NCBI GenBank assembly: GCA_009704445.1
Contig: WLED01000033.1
Coordinates: 1 to 11,285 of the forward strand
DNA from: Actinomycetota bacterium
Lineage (GTDB): Bacteria > Actinomycetota > Actinomycetes > Nanopelagicales > Nanopelagicaceae
Direction: 5' to 3'
Length of the DNA stretch: 11,285 bases
This document shows positions 1 through 6,027 of the stretch, one piece after another; position 1 is the first letter of the stretch; each line of letters begins with the position of its first letter. Below the pieces are notes generated by a model. The model did no database searches. It had not been told where the DNA came from and saw only the letters and a program-made list of their open reading frames with translations. Position numbers and translations under genes: made by a program.

Positions 1-124
1 ACTTTGCTAGAACTCTTGGCTGTGAAACTAATGTGTAAATAGTAGTTGCAAGCATAGAGATCAAACCAAGTGAGAACACGTTGTAAACGAGGTTCCACTG
101 GTTGCTATCTAGTTGAATAAACAT
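1..124 (-). CDS. Probable actinorhodopsin (xanthorhodopsin-like proton pump), N-terminal 41 codons, cut by window edge
   Basis: On the minus strand an ATG at 124 opens a frame that runs off the left edge without a stop. It begins MFIQLDSNQWNLVYNVFSLG and continues through a hydrophobic first helix to SQPRVLAK. The pattern QWNLVYNVFS, a small-residue helix, then a V-x-x-K at the helix end resembles the first helix of actinorhodopsins and related type-1 rhodopsins as I remember them. The start is supported by an SD site GGAGGA (138-133) eight bases upstream. Family knowledge: seven-helix retinal proteins that pump protons outward in light, common in freshwater acI Actinobacteria. The proton acceptor and donor carboxylates and the retinal lysine lie outside the window, so pumping function and spectral tuning cannot be read. 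It could be another seven-helix membrane protein; I consider rhodopsin clearly the best reading. Confidence 0.72.
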   Translation of the reverse strand, partial: MFIQLDSNQWNLVYNVFSLGLISMLATTIYTLVSQPRVLAK

Positions 125-132
125 GTATTAAT

Positions 133-209
133 TCCTCCATGAGGATCATATTCATGGGTCATTCGACCCCTGAAACCATTGCCCATAAGGAGTCCTCGAG
201 GAGCCCCTT
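133..209 (-). promoter_or_regulatory. Candidate structured 5' leader of the rhodopsin gene, with SD inside a hairpin
   Basis: Read on the minus strand there are three successive hairpins. Hairpin 1 (209-187) pairs AAGGGG with CTCCTT and TCC with GGA around a TCGA loop, with one bulged C and one G-U pair. Hairpin 2 (169-156) is GGGTC-GAAT-GACCC. Hairpin 3 (145-133) is TCCTC-ATG-GAGGA, and its 3' arm is part of the rhodopsin SD site. The sequence TCCTC also occurs in hairpin 1 (202-198), so the SD could pair with either copy. These are direct sequence observations. That they regulate translation is inference, and the transcript start is not known. Confidence 0.35.
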
Positions 210-419
210 CGATCAACGACGTATAAAAGTATGCATCAGTTTGAGGGAAAATACCTCATTAAATTCTCACTTTTGTGATGATTTTTCAAAAAGCTTGAGT
301 TGATTTAAGCGTGAATTGTGTTACTCACCAGTAGAACCACCCCAAACTCACCCTCAGATTGATCATCCATATCTCTATACAAAATGAAGATCGCCCGTGC
401 TGGCGACTTAATCAGCCCG

Positions 420-425
420 TATGGT
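420..425 (+). promoter_or_regulatory. Candidate -10 box for leaderless start of the hemolysin III gene
   Basis: TATGGT fits the actinobacterial TANNNT -10 pattern. It is followed by exactly six bases (TAGCAG) and then the ATG at 432, which would place the transcript start at or next to the start codon. There is no SD site before this ATG. No good -35 is visible, so the call rests on spacing and on the same arrangement at other starts in the window. Confidence 0.35.
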
Positions 426-431
426 TAGCAG

Positions 432-1070
432 ATGAATCAAGTGGTGGTGCCAAAGCTACGAGGTTGGTTTCACTTGGGCGCAACCCCGATCGTAATAATC
501 GCATCGCTTGTCTTGTTTGTCTTGAGCAATGAATCACTTAAGTTTGCCGTCTCGATTTATGCAGCCACCGCCATCATGCTCTTTAGTGTTTCTGCCGTGT
601 ACCACCGCGTTCCATGGGTTCCCACAAAGAAAATGATGTGGCGCCGTTGGGATCACGCAAACATCAACTTGCTCATCGCCGGTACCTACACACCTTTTGC
701 CGTTGCCCTGCTAGAAGGTCGCGAAAGAAATATTCTTCTTCTCATTGTTTGGTTGGGTGCATTATTTGGTGTCGGGCTTCGAGTTTTTTGGATCAATGCA
801 CCTCGATGGCTTTACGTAGGTAACTATTTGCTTTTGGGTTGGGTCGCAGTTGCCTACACTCCCGCGCTCTATCGAGAGGGTGGTTTATGGGTGTTACTTC
901 CTATTCTTATTGGAGGACTCTTTTACACAGTTGGTGCGATTTTCTACGCGCTCAAGCGCCCTGGGCGCACAGCTAAATACTTCGGTTTCCATGAACTTTT
1001 TCACGTTTTCGTGCTTGCCGCATGGATCTCTCAATACGTAGCAATCTCTGTCGCGATTTACAGTAACTAG
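432..1070 (+). CDS. Hemolysin III / PAQR-family integral membrane protein
   Basis: The 212-residue product is hydrophobic with about seven predicted membrane helices, the usual size for the HlyIII (YqfA-like) branch of the PAQR superfamily. Signature residues are present: S54-x3-H58 in SAVYHR, D74 in WDHANINLLIAGTYTP, and H187/H191 in FHELFHVF. In PAQR proteins this Ser/His/Asp/His set forms a zinc site in the membrane and is thought to support hydrolase-like chemistry. 'Hemolysin' is a historical name, and the bacterial role is not settled; membrane-lipid homeostasis has been proposed. The gene stands alone on the plus strand, divergent from the rhodopsin gene, with no SD site and a -10-like box six bases before the ATG. 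A short GC-rich hairpin follows the stop. The family assignment is firm; the physiological role is not. Confidence 0.9.
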   Translation: MNQVVVPKLRGWFHLGATPIVIIASLVLFVLSNESLKFAVSIYAATAIMLFSVSAVYHRVPWVPTKKMMWRRWDHANINLLIAGTYTPFAVALLEGRERNILLLIVWLGALFGVGLRVFWINAPRWLYVGNYLLLGWVAVAYTPALYREGGLWVLLPILIGGLFYTVGAIFYALKRPGRTAKYFGFHELFHVFVLAAWISQYVAISVAIYSN

Positions 1071-1076
1071 GGTGGT

Positions 1077-1091
1077 GCCCTAACCTAGGGC
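1077..1091 (+). terminator. Weak hairpin after the hemolysin III gene
   Basis: GCCCTA-ACC-TAGGGC forms a six-base-pair stem with a three-base loop, seven bases after the stop codon at 1070. It is followed by an AT-rich stretch but not a clean T-run, so it would be a poor intrinsic terminator. An alternative stem, TAGGG (1068-1072) with CCCTA (1078-1082), competes with it. It could merely attenuate transcription into the coiled-coil gene. Confidence 0.25.
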
Positions 1092-1120
1092 TCTAAATTA
1101 TTGAGTAATGGGGTCAAAAG

Positions 1121-1948
1121 ATGGCAGAAAAAAAGAATTTCCTCGGCTGGGTTGGTTTTACAGGCGACGATAACAATTCAAGTGCTCCTTCCACATCTTC
1201 TGTAGATCGCATTCGAGAACTAGAAGCACAAATTGCAGATTTGAAATCTCGCCGCGACATCACGGGACTAACGCGAGAAGAGTTTGAGATTCTTGCAACA
1301 GAGACAGCCATGTCAATGATCAAGTCTGCTCAAGCTCGAGAGAGTAAGGCTCAGGCTGCTGCTTCACGGTTGATTTCTGAAACAACTCGCGCAACAAAAG
1401 AAGAACTTGCTGCCGCAGATTTGAAGGCTCGATCAATACTCACCAGCGCCGAATCAAGAGGCAGAAAATACATTCAGGCCGCAGAAGCCGAAGCCGAAGA
1501 GAAAGTCGCTGAAGCTGAAACTGAGGCAGAGGAGCTTTTGGAGAAAAGTAAGCGCGAAGTCACAGCTCTCACCTATGCAGCAAAGCGCGAAGGTGAGCGA
1601 ATCATCTCAACTGCTACAGGAGAGATTACAAACTATCGCCAATGGTTAAATGGGGCCATTGCAGAAGCAGAGCGTTTGTACCGAATTCAAAAGCAAGCTT
1701 TGGAATCAGCTGAGTCATCAATTCAACAATCAAGAAATCGACTTGATGGCGCCTTTCAAAAATTAGAAGAATTACAAAAAAGTATCTTAGAAAATCTTAA
1801 CCCTAACGACACTCTGATTAACTCAGGTCCCTTAAGAGTTTCTAGTCAACGAACACAGTCTGCATTGACTGCTCCAAAGAAAACAGCTAAAAAATCTGTG
1901 AAGAAGTCTGCGGGTCAGAGTTCAAAAAAGAAGACAACAAAGAAATAA
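1121..1948 (+). CDS. Coiled-coil protein with Lys-rich histone-like C-terminal tail (DivIVA-like region), function unknown
   Basis: The 275-residue product has no signal peptide or membrane helix. After a short acidic/Ser-rich N-terminus, residues ~28-40 form a short helix (VDRIRELEAQIADL). A long Ala/Glu/Lys-rich coiled coil then spans ~65-245, with runs such as AEAEAEEKVAEAETEAEELL. Residues 252-275 form a basic tail of KKTAKKSVKKSAG type like those of histone H1 or mycobacterial HupB. The coiled coil resembles the C-terminal part of actinobacterial DivIVA/Wag31-type polar scaffolds and also the b subunit of ATP synthase, but the DivIVA membrane-binding N-terminus is not recognisable. The likely role is a cytoplasmic scaffold that may touch DNA or acidic polymers through its tail; this is inference. 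No clear SD site precedes the ATG. The acyltransferase gene begins 32 bases downstream on the same strand, so co-transcription is likely. Confidence 0.75.
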   Translation: MAEKKNFLGWVGFTGDDNNSSAPSTSSVDRIRELEAQIADLKSRRDITGLTREEFEILATETAMSMIKSAQARESKAQAAASRLISETTRATKEELAAADLKARSILTSAESRGRKYIQAAEAEAEEKVAEAETEAEELLEKSKREVTALTYAAKREGERIISTATGEITNYRQWLNGAIAEAERLYRIQKQALESAESSIQQSRNRLDGAFQKLEELQKSILENLNPNDTLINSGPLRVSSQRTQSALTAPKKTAKKSVKKSAGQSSKKKTTKK

Positions 1949-1980
1949 TCTGAGAGTTAATTTCTAGCAATAGTTAAATT

Positions 1981-3717
1981 ATGTCTATCACTCGGGGAAT
2001 TCGACATGTCCCTGCGATAGATGGATTACGTGCAGTTGCAGTTATTGCCGTAATTCTCTACCACTTAGATTTCTCATGGATCCCTGGTGGATTCTTAGGT
2101 GTAGATCTCTTTTTTGTCATCTCAGGTTATGTCATTACTCGACTGCTTCTAGATTCAATTCAACGAAGTGGTGGTTTAGATCTTCGCGCATTTTATGCAG
2201 CCCGATTTAGGCGATTGATTCCACCATTACTTTTTATGATTTTTGTGACAACGATTATTGTTGGTTTTTGGGCTCCGGATACGATGCGCAGATTCTTAAT
2301 TGACACTCCTTTTGCAATTTTTGGTGCCATGAATTGGTGGTTAATTTTTAGGGAAACAGACTACTTCGAGGCTATTGGTAGGCCTGCTCTATTGCAGCAC
2401 ACATGGTCGTTGGGTGTAGAAGCGCAATTTTATGTTGTTTGGCCGCTAATTCTTTTATTGGTTTTGCGTTACTTTGGCAAGAAAAGAATCCCATTTGCCG
2501 CACTATTGATCGCAATTACTTCGGGTATAACTCTACTTATCGTCTCACTTCAGGTCGATGGATCTGATGCATCAAAGGTTAGCCATGTTTATTTTGGAAC
2601 TGATACCCACAGTATTGGTTTATTTCTAGGTGCCGCACTTGCAGTCAGTTGGATACCCCAAAACTTACAAGAGACTGTTTCAAGGCGCGCCCAAGATTTC
2701 ATAGATGGAATAGGAATTTTTGGTTTCCTCGGAATCATCGCTGCATTTCTCTTTATTGACGCCTCTGACCCCACTTTGTACAAAATAGCATTTCCGCTAG
2801 CAGGTATTTTTGGGGTGGCAATTCTTGTTTCAATAGTTCATCCGGCCTCACGCTTTGCACCAATTTTGAGCAGTAGACCCTTTATCTGGATTGGTGAGCG
2901 CTCATATGCAATCTACTTATGGCACTGGGTCATTTTTCAGATCACACGCCCAGAATATGATTTGGAAGGTTCCACGTGGGCGCTTTATGCACTAAGAATT
3001 CTACTGGTTTTTGCATTGGCAGATATCTCTTTGCGCCTAGTAGAACTGCCTGTTAGAACTGGTTTGATTGATTACTGGTTTAAAGGAATGAAGTATCGAA
3101 CTAAGCGAGTACAAATCAGACAGAAAATTACAGTTTTATTGATCGTAATCTTCATCGCAGCGTCTAGCTCTACGGTTGCTGTGCGAGCTATTGCTATAGG
3201 AGATAAGCAAATAGATGAGATTAAACAACAGATTGAGCAACCATTTATACCTCCGACACTTGATGAAGGTGGACTTTGGGTTACTGGTGATTCTGTCATT
3301 TTGGGAATTCGATCAGAACTCGATTTAGTTGAAAACATTGGTTTGATTAATGCACGTGTAGGACGTCAGGCATCAGAACTTTTAGAGGAGATCCGGCGAG
3401 ACAAAGAAAAAATGTCAGATGCAACCGTGATCTTTAACCTTGGTAACAACAACAAACTCACTGAAGAACAGGTCTCTCTAATTTTTCAAGAGTTGGCAGA
3501 TCAGCCAAGAATAATTGTTGTTAATGCAGCTGTCCCACGGGCATGGTTAGAAGATAACAATGCACTCATTAAGAAATATGCAGATCTCTATTCTGCCAAC
3601 TTAGTTGATTGGTCGAGCATATCGGCAGATCATCCGGAGTACTTTGCACCCGATGGTGTTCACTTAGTTCCAGCAGGTGTCCGAGCCTATGTTGATGCAA
3701 TTTCAAAACTCCTTTAA
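1981..3717 (+). CDS. OafA/YrhL-type membrane O-acyltransferase (acyltransferase 3) with C-terminal SGNH domain
   Basis: The 578-residue, two-part protein transfers acyl groups (often acetyl) to extracellular glycans such as peptidoglycan, O-antigen or other polysaccharide. Residues ~8-365 are the acyltransferase-3 domain: HVPAIDGLRAVAVIAVILYH with the conserved His28, GGFLGVDLFFVISGY (36-50), and an RAFYAARFRRLIPP segment, then about ten membrane helices. A further helix at ~385-405 precedes an exported SGNH-like domain. There G436-D437-S438 supplies the nucleophile, G488-N489 the oxyanion residues, and D558-x-x-H561 (DGVHL) the rest of the triad. This fusion is a common OafA architecture in which the SGNH part completes transfer to the glycan. 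The substrate cannot be inferred, as no glycan cluster is visible nearby. No SD site is evident at the ATG; the gene probably reads through from the coiled-coil gene and ends at a strong terminator. Confidence 0.92.
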   Translation: MSITRGIRHVPAIDGLRAVAVIAVILYHLDFSWIPGGFLGVDLFFVISGYVITRLLLDSIQRSGGLDLRAFYAARFRRLIPPLLFMIFVTTIIVGFWAPDTMRRFLIDTPFAIFGAMNWWLIFRETDYFEAIGRPALLQHTWSLGVEAQFYVVWPLILLLVLRYFGKKRIPFAALLIAITSGITLLIVSLQVDGSDASKVSHVYFGTDTHSIGLFLGAALAVSWIPQNLQETVSRRAQDFIDGIGIFGFLGIIAAFLFIDASDPTLYKIAFPLAGIFGVAILVSIVHPASRFAPILSSRPFIWIGERSYAIYLWHWVIFQITRPEYDLEGSTWALYALRILLVFALADISLRLVELPVRTGLIDYWFKGMKYRTKRVQIRQKITVLLIVIFIAASSSTVAVRAIAIGDKQIDEIKQQIEQPFIPPTLDEGGLWVTGDSVILGIRSELDLVENIGLINARVGRQASELLEEIRRDKEKMSDATVIFNLGNNNKLTEEQVSLIFQELADQPRIIVVNAAVPRAWLEDNNALIKKYADLYSANLVDWSSISADHPEYFAPDGVHLVPAGVRAYVDAISKLL

Positions 3718-3754
3718 AAATTCTTTGTAGGTATTTGAACTACTTTGTGGCAAA

Positions 3755-3786
3755 AAAAATCTCCCACCCTTAGGTGGGAGATTTTT
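3755..3786. terminator. Bidirectional intrinsic terminator
   Basis: A perfect 14-base-pair stem (3755-3768 with 3773-3786) encloses a CTTA loop. The GC-rich core CTCCCACC/GGTGGGAG is flanked by an A-run on the left and a T-run on the right, so it works as a rho-independent terminator in either direction. It lies between the convergent acyltransferase (ends 3717) and FN3-protein (ends 3798) genes and serves both. Confidence 0.95.
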
Positions 3787-3797
3787 AATTTAATTGT

Positions 3798-4601
3798 TTA
3801 CTTGAACTCTCCAGGAATTCCGAAGACTGTTGCTGAGGCAACCTGTCCATCAGAGTAAACGGATGAAACTCGGAACTGTGTCCATCCTGTATTACCTGAT
3901 TTTGTAACATCCTGGGTTAACTGATCAGCTGGGACTTCTGCAATCGCTGACCAATCTCCTGTTCCGTTAGCACGAGTTTCAACTTTAAATCCTGTTAAAC
4001 CATCTACTGCCATTGGAGCAACCCATCGCAGTTTCAGTCCTGTAGCGCTCTTTAGTGCAACAAACTTTGATGGTGCTTCAACTGCGCTAACAGATTCTCC
4101 AGTTGTCTCAGTAGGGGCTGGTGTTGCTGACTCTGTAGGCATTGCTGACTCTGTAGGCATTGCTGACTCTGTAGGAGTTGGCGCGGCATCATTGTCACTA
4201 CCTGAAGAATTAGCCCAAACAATTGCAGCGAGTGCGACGATTCCAATTACAACAATCCATACTGTATTTGCAGAAGTTGATTGCTTTGGCTTTGCAACAG
4301 GCTTTGGAGTGACTGGTGTAACTGGACTCTCTACGCGTGGTGCTGTTCTGGCTGACGAGATTGGTACTGGTGGAACTGAATATCGACTTGCGCTTTTTCT
4401 TGCAGCTGATTTCTTTGCTGTGCGCTTAGCTGGAGCCTTCTTTGTTGCTTTCTTGGTTGCTTTTTTTGCCGTCTTCTTCACTGCACTTTTTTTAGCTACA
4501 GATTTCTTAGCAACCTTCTTTTTTGCAGCTGATTTTTTAACTGCAGACTTTTTTGCTGGTGATTTCTTAGCAGACTTCTTTGCGGTCTTCTTAACGGCCA
4601 C
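3798..4601 (-). CDS. Single-pass membrane protein: H1-like Lys-rich tail, membrane helix, PTES repeats, fibronectin type III-like domain
   Basis: The likely start is the GTG at 4601, because an SD site AAGGAG (4612-4607) sits five bases upstream; the ATG at 4628 in the same frame lies before that SD and lacks its own. The 267-residue product has four parts. Residues 1-73 are AKKS/AKKT/VKKS repeats like histone H1 or HupB tails. Residues 74-107 are Pro-rich. Residues 113-130 are one membrane helix (TVWIVVIGIVALAAIVWA). Residues 131-174 are an acidic Thr/Pro/Ser linker with three PTESA repeats, followed by a domain at ~175-264 that looks like fibronectin type III (LKLRWVAP, GFKVETR, WTQFRVSSVYSDG). 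The positive-inside rule puts the basic tail in the cytoplasm and the FN3-like domain outside. It is the last gene of the minus-strand run, 55 bases after rdgB, and ends at the strong terminator. The function is unknown; nucleoid-to-envelope tethering is a hypothesis. Confidence 0.8.
   Translation of the reverse strand: MAVKKTAKKSAKKSPAKKSAVKKSAAKKKVAKKSVAKKSAVKKTAKKATKKATKKAPAKRTAKKSAARKSASRYSVPPVPISSARTAPRVESPVTPVTPKPVAKPKQSTSANTVWIVVIGIVALAAIVWANSSGSDNDAAPTPTESAMPTESAMPTESATPAPTETTGESVSAVEAPSKFVALKSATGLKLRWVAPMAVDGLTGFKVETRANGTGDWSAIAEVPADQLTQDVTKSGNTGWTQFRVSSVYSDGQVASATVFGIPGEFK
4124..4176. repeat. 18-bp tandem repeat, about three units, inside the FN3-protein gene
   Basis: The plus-strand unit TTGCTGACTCTGTAGGCA occurs at 4124-4141 and 4142-4159. 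A third copy from 4160 is identical for 16 bases and then diverges. On the coding strand each unit encodes six residues of the PTESAM type. It is a likely slippage site whose copy number sets the length of the extracytoplasmic linker without shifting frame. Confidence 0.9.
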
Positions 4602-4606
4602 GGTAA

Positions 4607-4612
4607 CTCCTT
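4607..4612 (-). promoter_or_regulatory. Ribosome binding site that decides a GTG start
   Basis: AAGGAG on the minus strand is followed by TTACC and GTG. The spacing is good for the GTG at 4601, and it argues against the in-frame upstream ATG at 4628, which would place the SD inside the coding region. Confidence 0.75.
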
Positions 4613-4656
4613 GGGTTGTAAATTGCACCTAAAAAACGGGATCTGATTGGTAAAGG

Positions 4657-5274
4657 TTACCTTAGGGTGGATAGCAAATGAATCACATGAGGTGCTATTG
4701 CGCGGAGTGATTTCCCGCGGTGACTGACTAAATCCTTATCCTCTGCGCTCATTTGTGCACTTGAGATGGCCAAACCTTCTGGCTGAAAAATCGGGTCATA
4801 ACCAAATCCATTTGTACCAATAGCGGCGCGCAGAATTGAACCCTCAAATCTACCTTCTGCTACATGCTCGCGGCCGTCAGGTAAAACTAATGAAGTGACA
4901 CATAGAAAATACGCTCCTCTTTTCCCATCAGGGACATCCTTTAGTTGATCAAGAACTTTCTGCAGATTTGCTTGATCATCTCCATGTTTACCGGCCCAAC
5001 GGGCTGAAAAAATTCCAGGGGCTCCATCGAGTGCATCAACACAAAGCCCTGAATCATCAGCAATCGCGGGTAAGCCGGTTGCCCGAGTTGTATATCGCGC
5101 TTTTAAGAGTGAATTCTCTTCAAAAGTAGTACCTGTCTCTTCTACATCAATCAGATTAGGAAATTGATCAACGCCGATTAGTTCAATTTCACCGGGTGCT
5201 AACTCTTCAAGTATTCGTCGAAACTCAATTATTTTTCCTGAATTACGAGTAGCTAAAACTAGTTTTTTGGGCAT
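4657..5274 (-). CDS. rdgB: Non-canonical purine NTP pyrophosphatase (RdgB/HAM1 family)
   Basis: The enzyme hydrolyses ITP, dITP and XTP to monophosphates and pyrophosphate, keeping deaminated purines out of DNA and RNA. The 205-residue product is the normal length and shows the family blocks: LATRNSGKIIEF (7-18), the acidic metal site DDSGLCVDALDGAPGIFSAR (from D73), GTNGFGYDPIF, and the base-recognition SHRGKSL (184-190). Its ATG shares one base with the rph stop codon (TAATG), and no good SD site is visible, so translation probably depends on rph. The rph-rdgB pair is conserved in Actinobacteria (Rv1340-Rv1341 in Mycobacterium tuberculosis, from memory). A short GGTAA-AGG-TTACC inverted repeat (4649-4661) overlaps its stop. 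Confidence 0.96.
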   Translation of the reverse strand: MPKKLVLATRNSGKIIEFRRILEELAPGEIELIGVDQFPNLIDVEETGTTFEENSLLKARYTTRATGLPAIADDSGLCVDALDGAPGIFSARWAGKHGDDQANLQKVLDQLKDVPDGKRGAYFLCVTSLVLPDGREHVAEGRFEGSILRAAIGTNGFGYDPIFQPEGLAISSAQMSAEDKDLVSHRGKSLRAIAPHVIHLLSTLR

Positions 5275-5999
5275 TAATTCTTAAGTACAGCTTTCTGCAT
5301 TGTTGTTAGAGTTTTACAGCCATCAACGGCTAAATCCAGCAACTGATTGAGAAGATTTCGATCAAAAGGCTCTCCTTCTGCCGTGCCTTGAACTTCAATG
5401 AATCGTCCATCTCCTGCGACTACGACATTCATATCTGTTTCTGCACGAACATCCTCTTCATAACAAAGATCCAGCATCGGCTTTCCATCAATGATCCCAA
5501 CACTTACTGCAGCAACCGTATCGTTAAGCGGCTTTGCGTTTTCCTTTATGTGGCCTTGTGATTTTGCCCAGGTAATTGCATCTTCGAGTGCCACATATGC
5601 ACCTGTAATCGCTGCAGTACGAGTTCCTCCATCGGCCTGTAAAACATCACAATCAATAACAATTGTATTTTCACCAAGCTCTTTCATATTTACTACAGCT
5701 CGAAGTGATCGACCAACTAATCGAGAAATTTCTTGCGTACGACCACCAAGTTTTCCTTTCACACTTTCACGATCTGAACGTGTGTGTGTTGCTCGAGGCA
5801 ACATCGAGTATTCAGAAGTCACCCAACCGTTTCCAGTATCTTTGAGCCAACGAGGAACTCCCGGAGAAAATGATGCAACACATAGGACTCGAGTTTTCCC
5901 AAATTCAACTAACACTGAACCTTCAGCATGATCTAACCAACCACGAGTAAATTTGATTTCTCTTAGGTCATTTACAGCGCGACCGTCATTACGTGACAT
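5274..5999 (-). CDS. rph: Ribonuclease PH
   Basis: RNase PH is a phosphorolytic 3'-5' exoribonuclease that trims tRNA 3' ends and structured RNAs, and it acts as a hexamer in the cytoplasm. The 241-residue product is full length for the family. It starts with the typical R-N-D-G-R opening and carries SEYSMLPRATHTR, the Arg-rich GRTQEISRLVGRSLRA segment, DCDVLQADGGTRTAAITGA (phosphate and active-site region), and FIEVQGTAEGEPF. The start is supported by a strong SD site AAAGGAG (6012-6006) six bases before the ATG. It lies 28 bases after murI and overlaps rdgB by one base, so the two are translated together. Confidence 0.97.
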   Translation of the reverse strand: MSRNDGRAVNDLREIKFTRGWLDHAEGSVLVEFGKTRVLCVASFSPGVPRWLKDTGNGWVTSEYSMLPRATHTRSDRESVKGKLGGRTQEISRLVGRSLRAVVNMKELGENTIVIDCDVLQADGGTRTAAITGAYVALEDAITWAKSQGHIKENAKPLNDTVAAVSVGIIDGKPMLDLCYEEDVRAETDMNVVVAGDGRFIEVQGTAEGEPFDRNLLNQLLDLAVDGCKTLTTMQKAVLKN

Positions 6000-6005
6000 G
6001 AAAAG

Positions 6006-6012
6006 CTCCTTT
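6006..6012 (-). promoter_or_regulatory. Strong ribosome binding site of rph
   Basis: AAAGGAG on the minus strand with a six-base spacer to ATG. It shows that this genome uses canonical SD sites inside operons, in contrast to the SD-less starts elsewhere in the window. Confidence 0.8.
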
Positions 6013-6027
6013 AAGTGTGTGCGTTAA

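Larger units (their letters stand above)
125..431. other. Divergent intergenic region between rhodopsin and hemolysin III genes
   Basis: This 307-base stretch separates two divergent genes and has no convincing ORF. The left part (133-209) holds a hairpin-rich leader for the rhodopsin gene, described separately. A dyad TCAC-TTTT-GTGA lies at 267-278. On the minus strand it falls inside the 17-base spacer of a possible promoter, TTGAAA (289-284) with GAATTT (266-261), but that -10 is poor, so both promoter and operator are weak guesses. On the plus strand TATACA (376-381) is -10-like but has no matching -35. A second plus-strand box, TATGGT at 420-425, is listed separately. No tRNA or known riboswitch class was recognised. 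Confidence 0.6.

Noticed and set aside
156..169. GGGTC-GAAT-GACCC taken as a tRNA T-arm
   Set aside because: The loop has four bases rather than seven, and no acceptor, D or anticodon arms fit around it.
384..428. 14-codon ORF (MKIARAGDLISPYG) upstream of and in frame with the hemolysin III gene, separated from it by TAG
   Set aside because: No SD site, no family match, and HlyIII proteins normally start near PKLRGW as the called start does. The frame match is a one-in-three chance event, so neither a leader peptide nor a nonsense-mutated extension is supported.
4124..4176. Tandem 18-bp units as a CRISPR or mobile-element repeat
   Set aside because: There are no spacers between units, and the repeats are in frame within a coding linker.
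4192..4632. 146-codon plus-strand frame rich in Phe/Ala/Leu, antisense to the FN3-protein gene
   Set aside because: It is the reverse of the Lys/Ala repeat (AAG/AAA/GCT read backwards gives Phe/Leu/Ser/Ala). No SD site and no domain.
4649..4661. GGTAA-AGG-TTACC inverted repeat at the rdgB stop as a terminator
   Set aside because: Only five base pairs, mostly AT, with no adjacent T-run on the minus strand; too weak to call.
5491..5931. 146-codon plus-strand frame antisense to rph
   Set aside because: It lies wholly inside a clear RNase PH gene, has low-complexity Ser/Thr-rich composition, no SD site and no recognisable domain.
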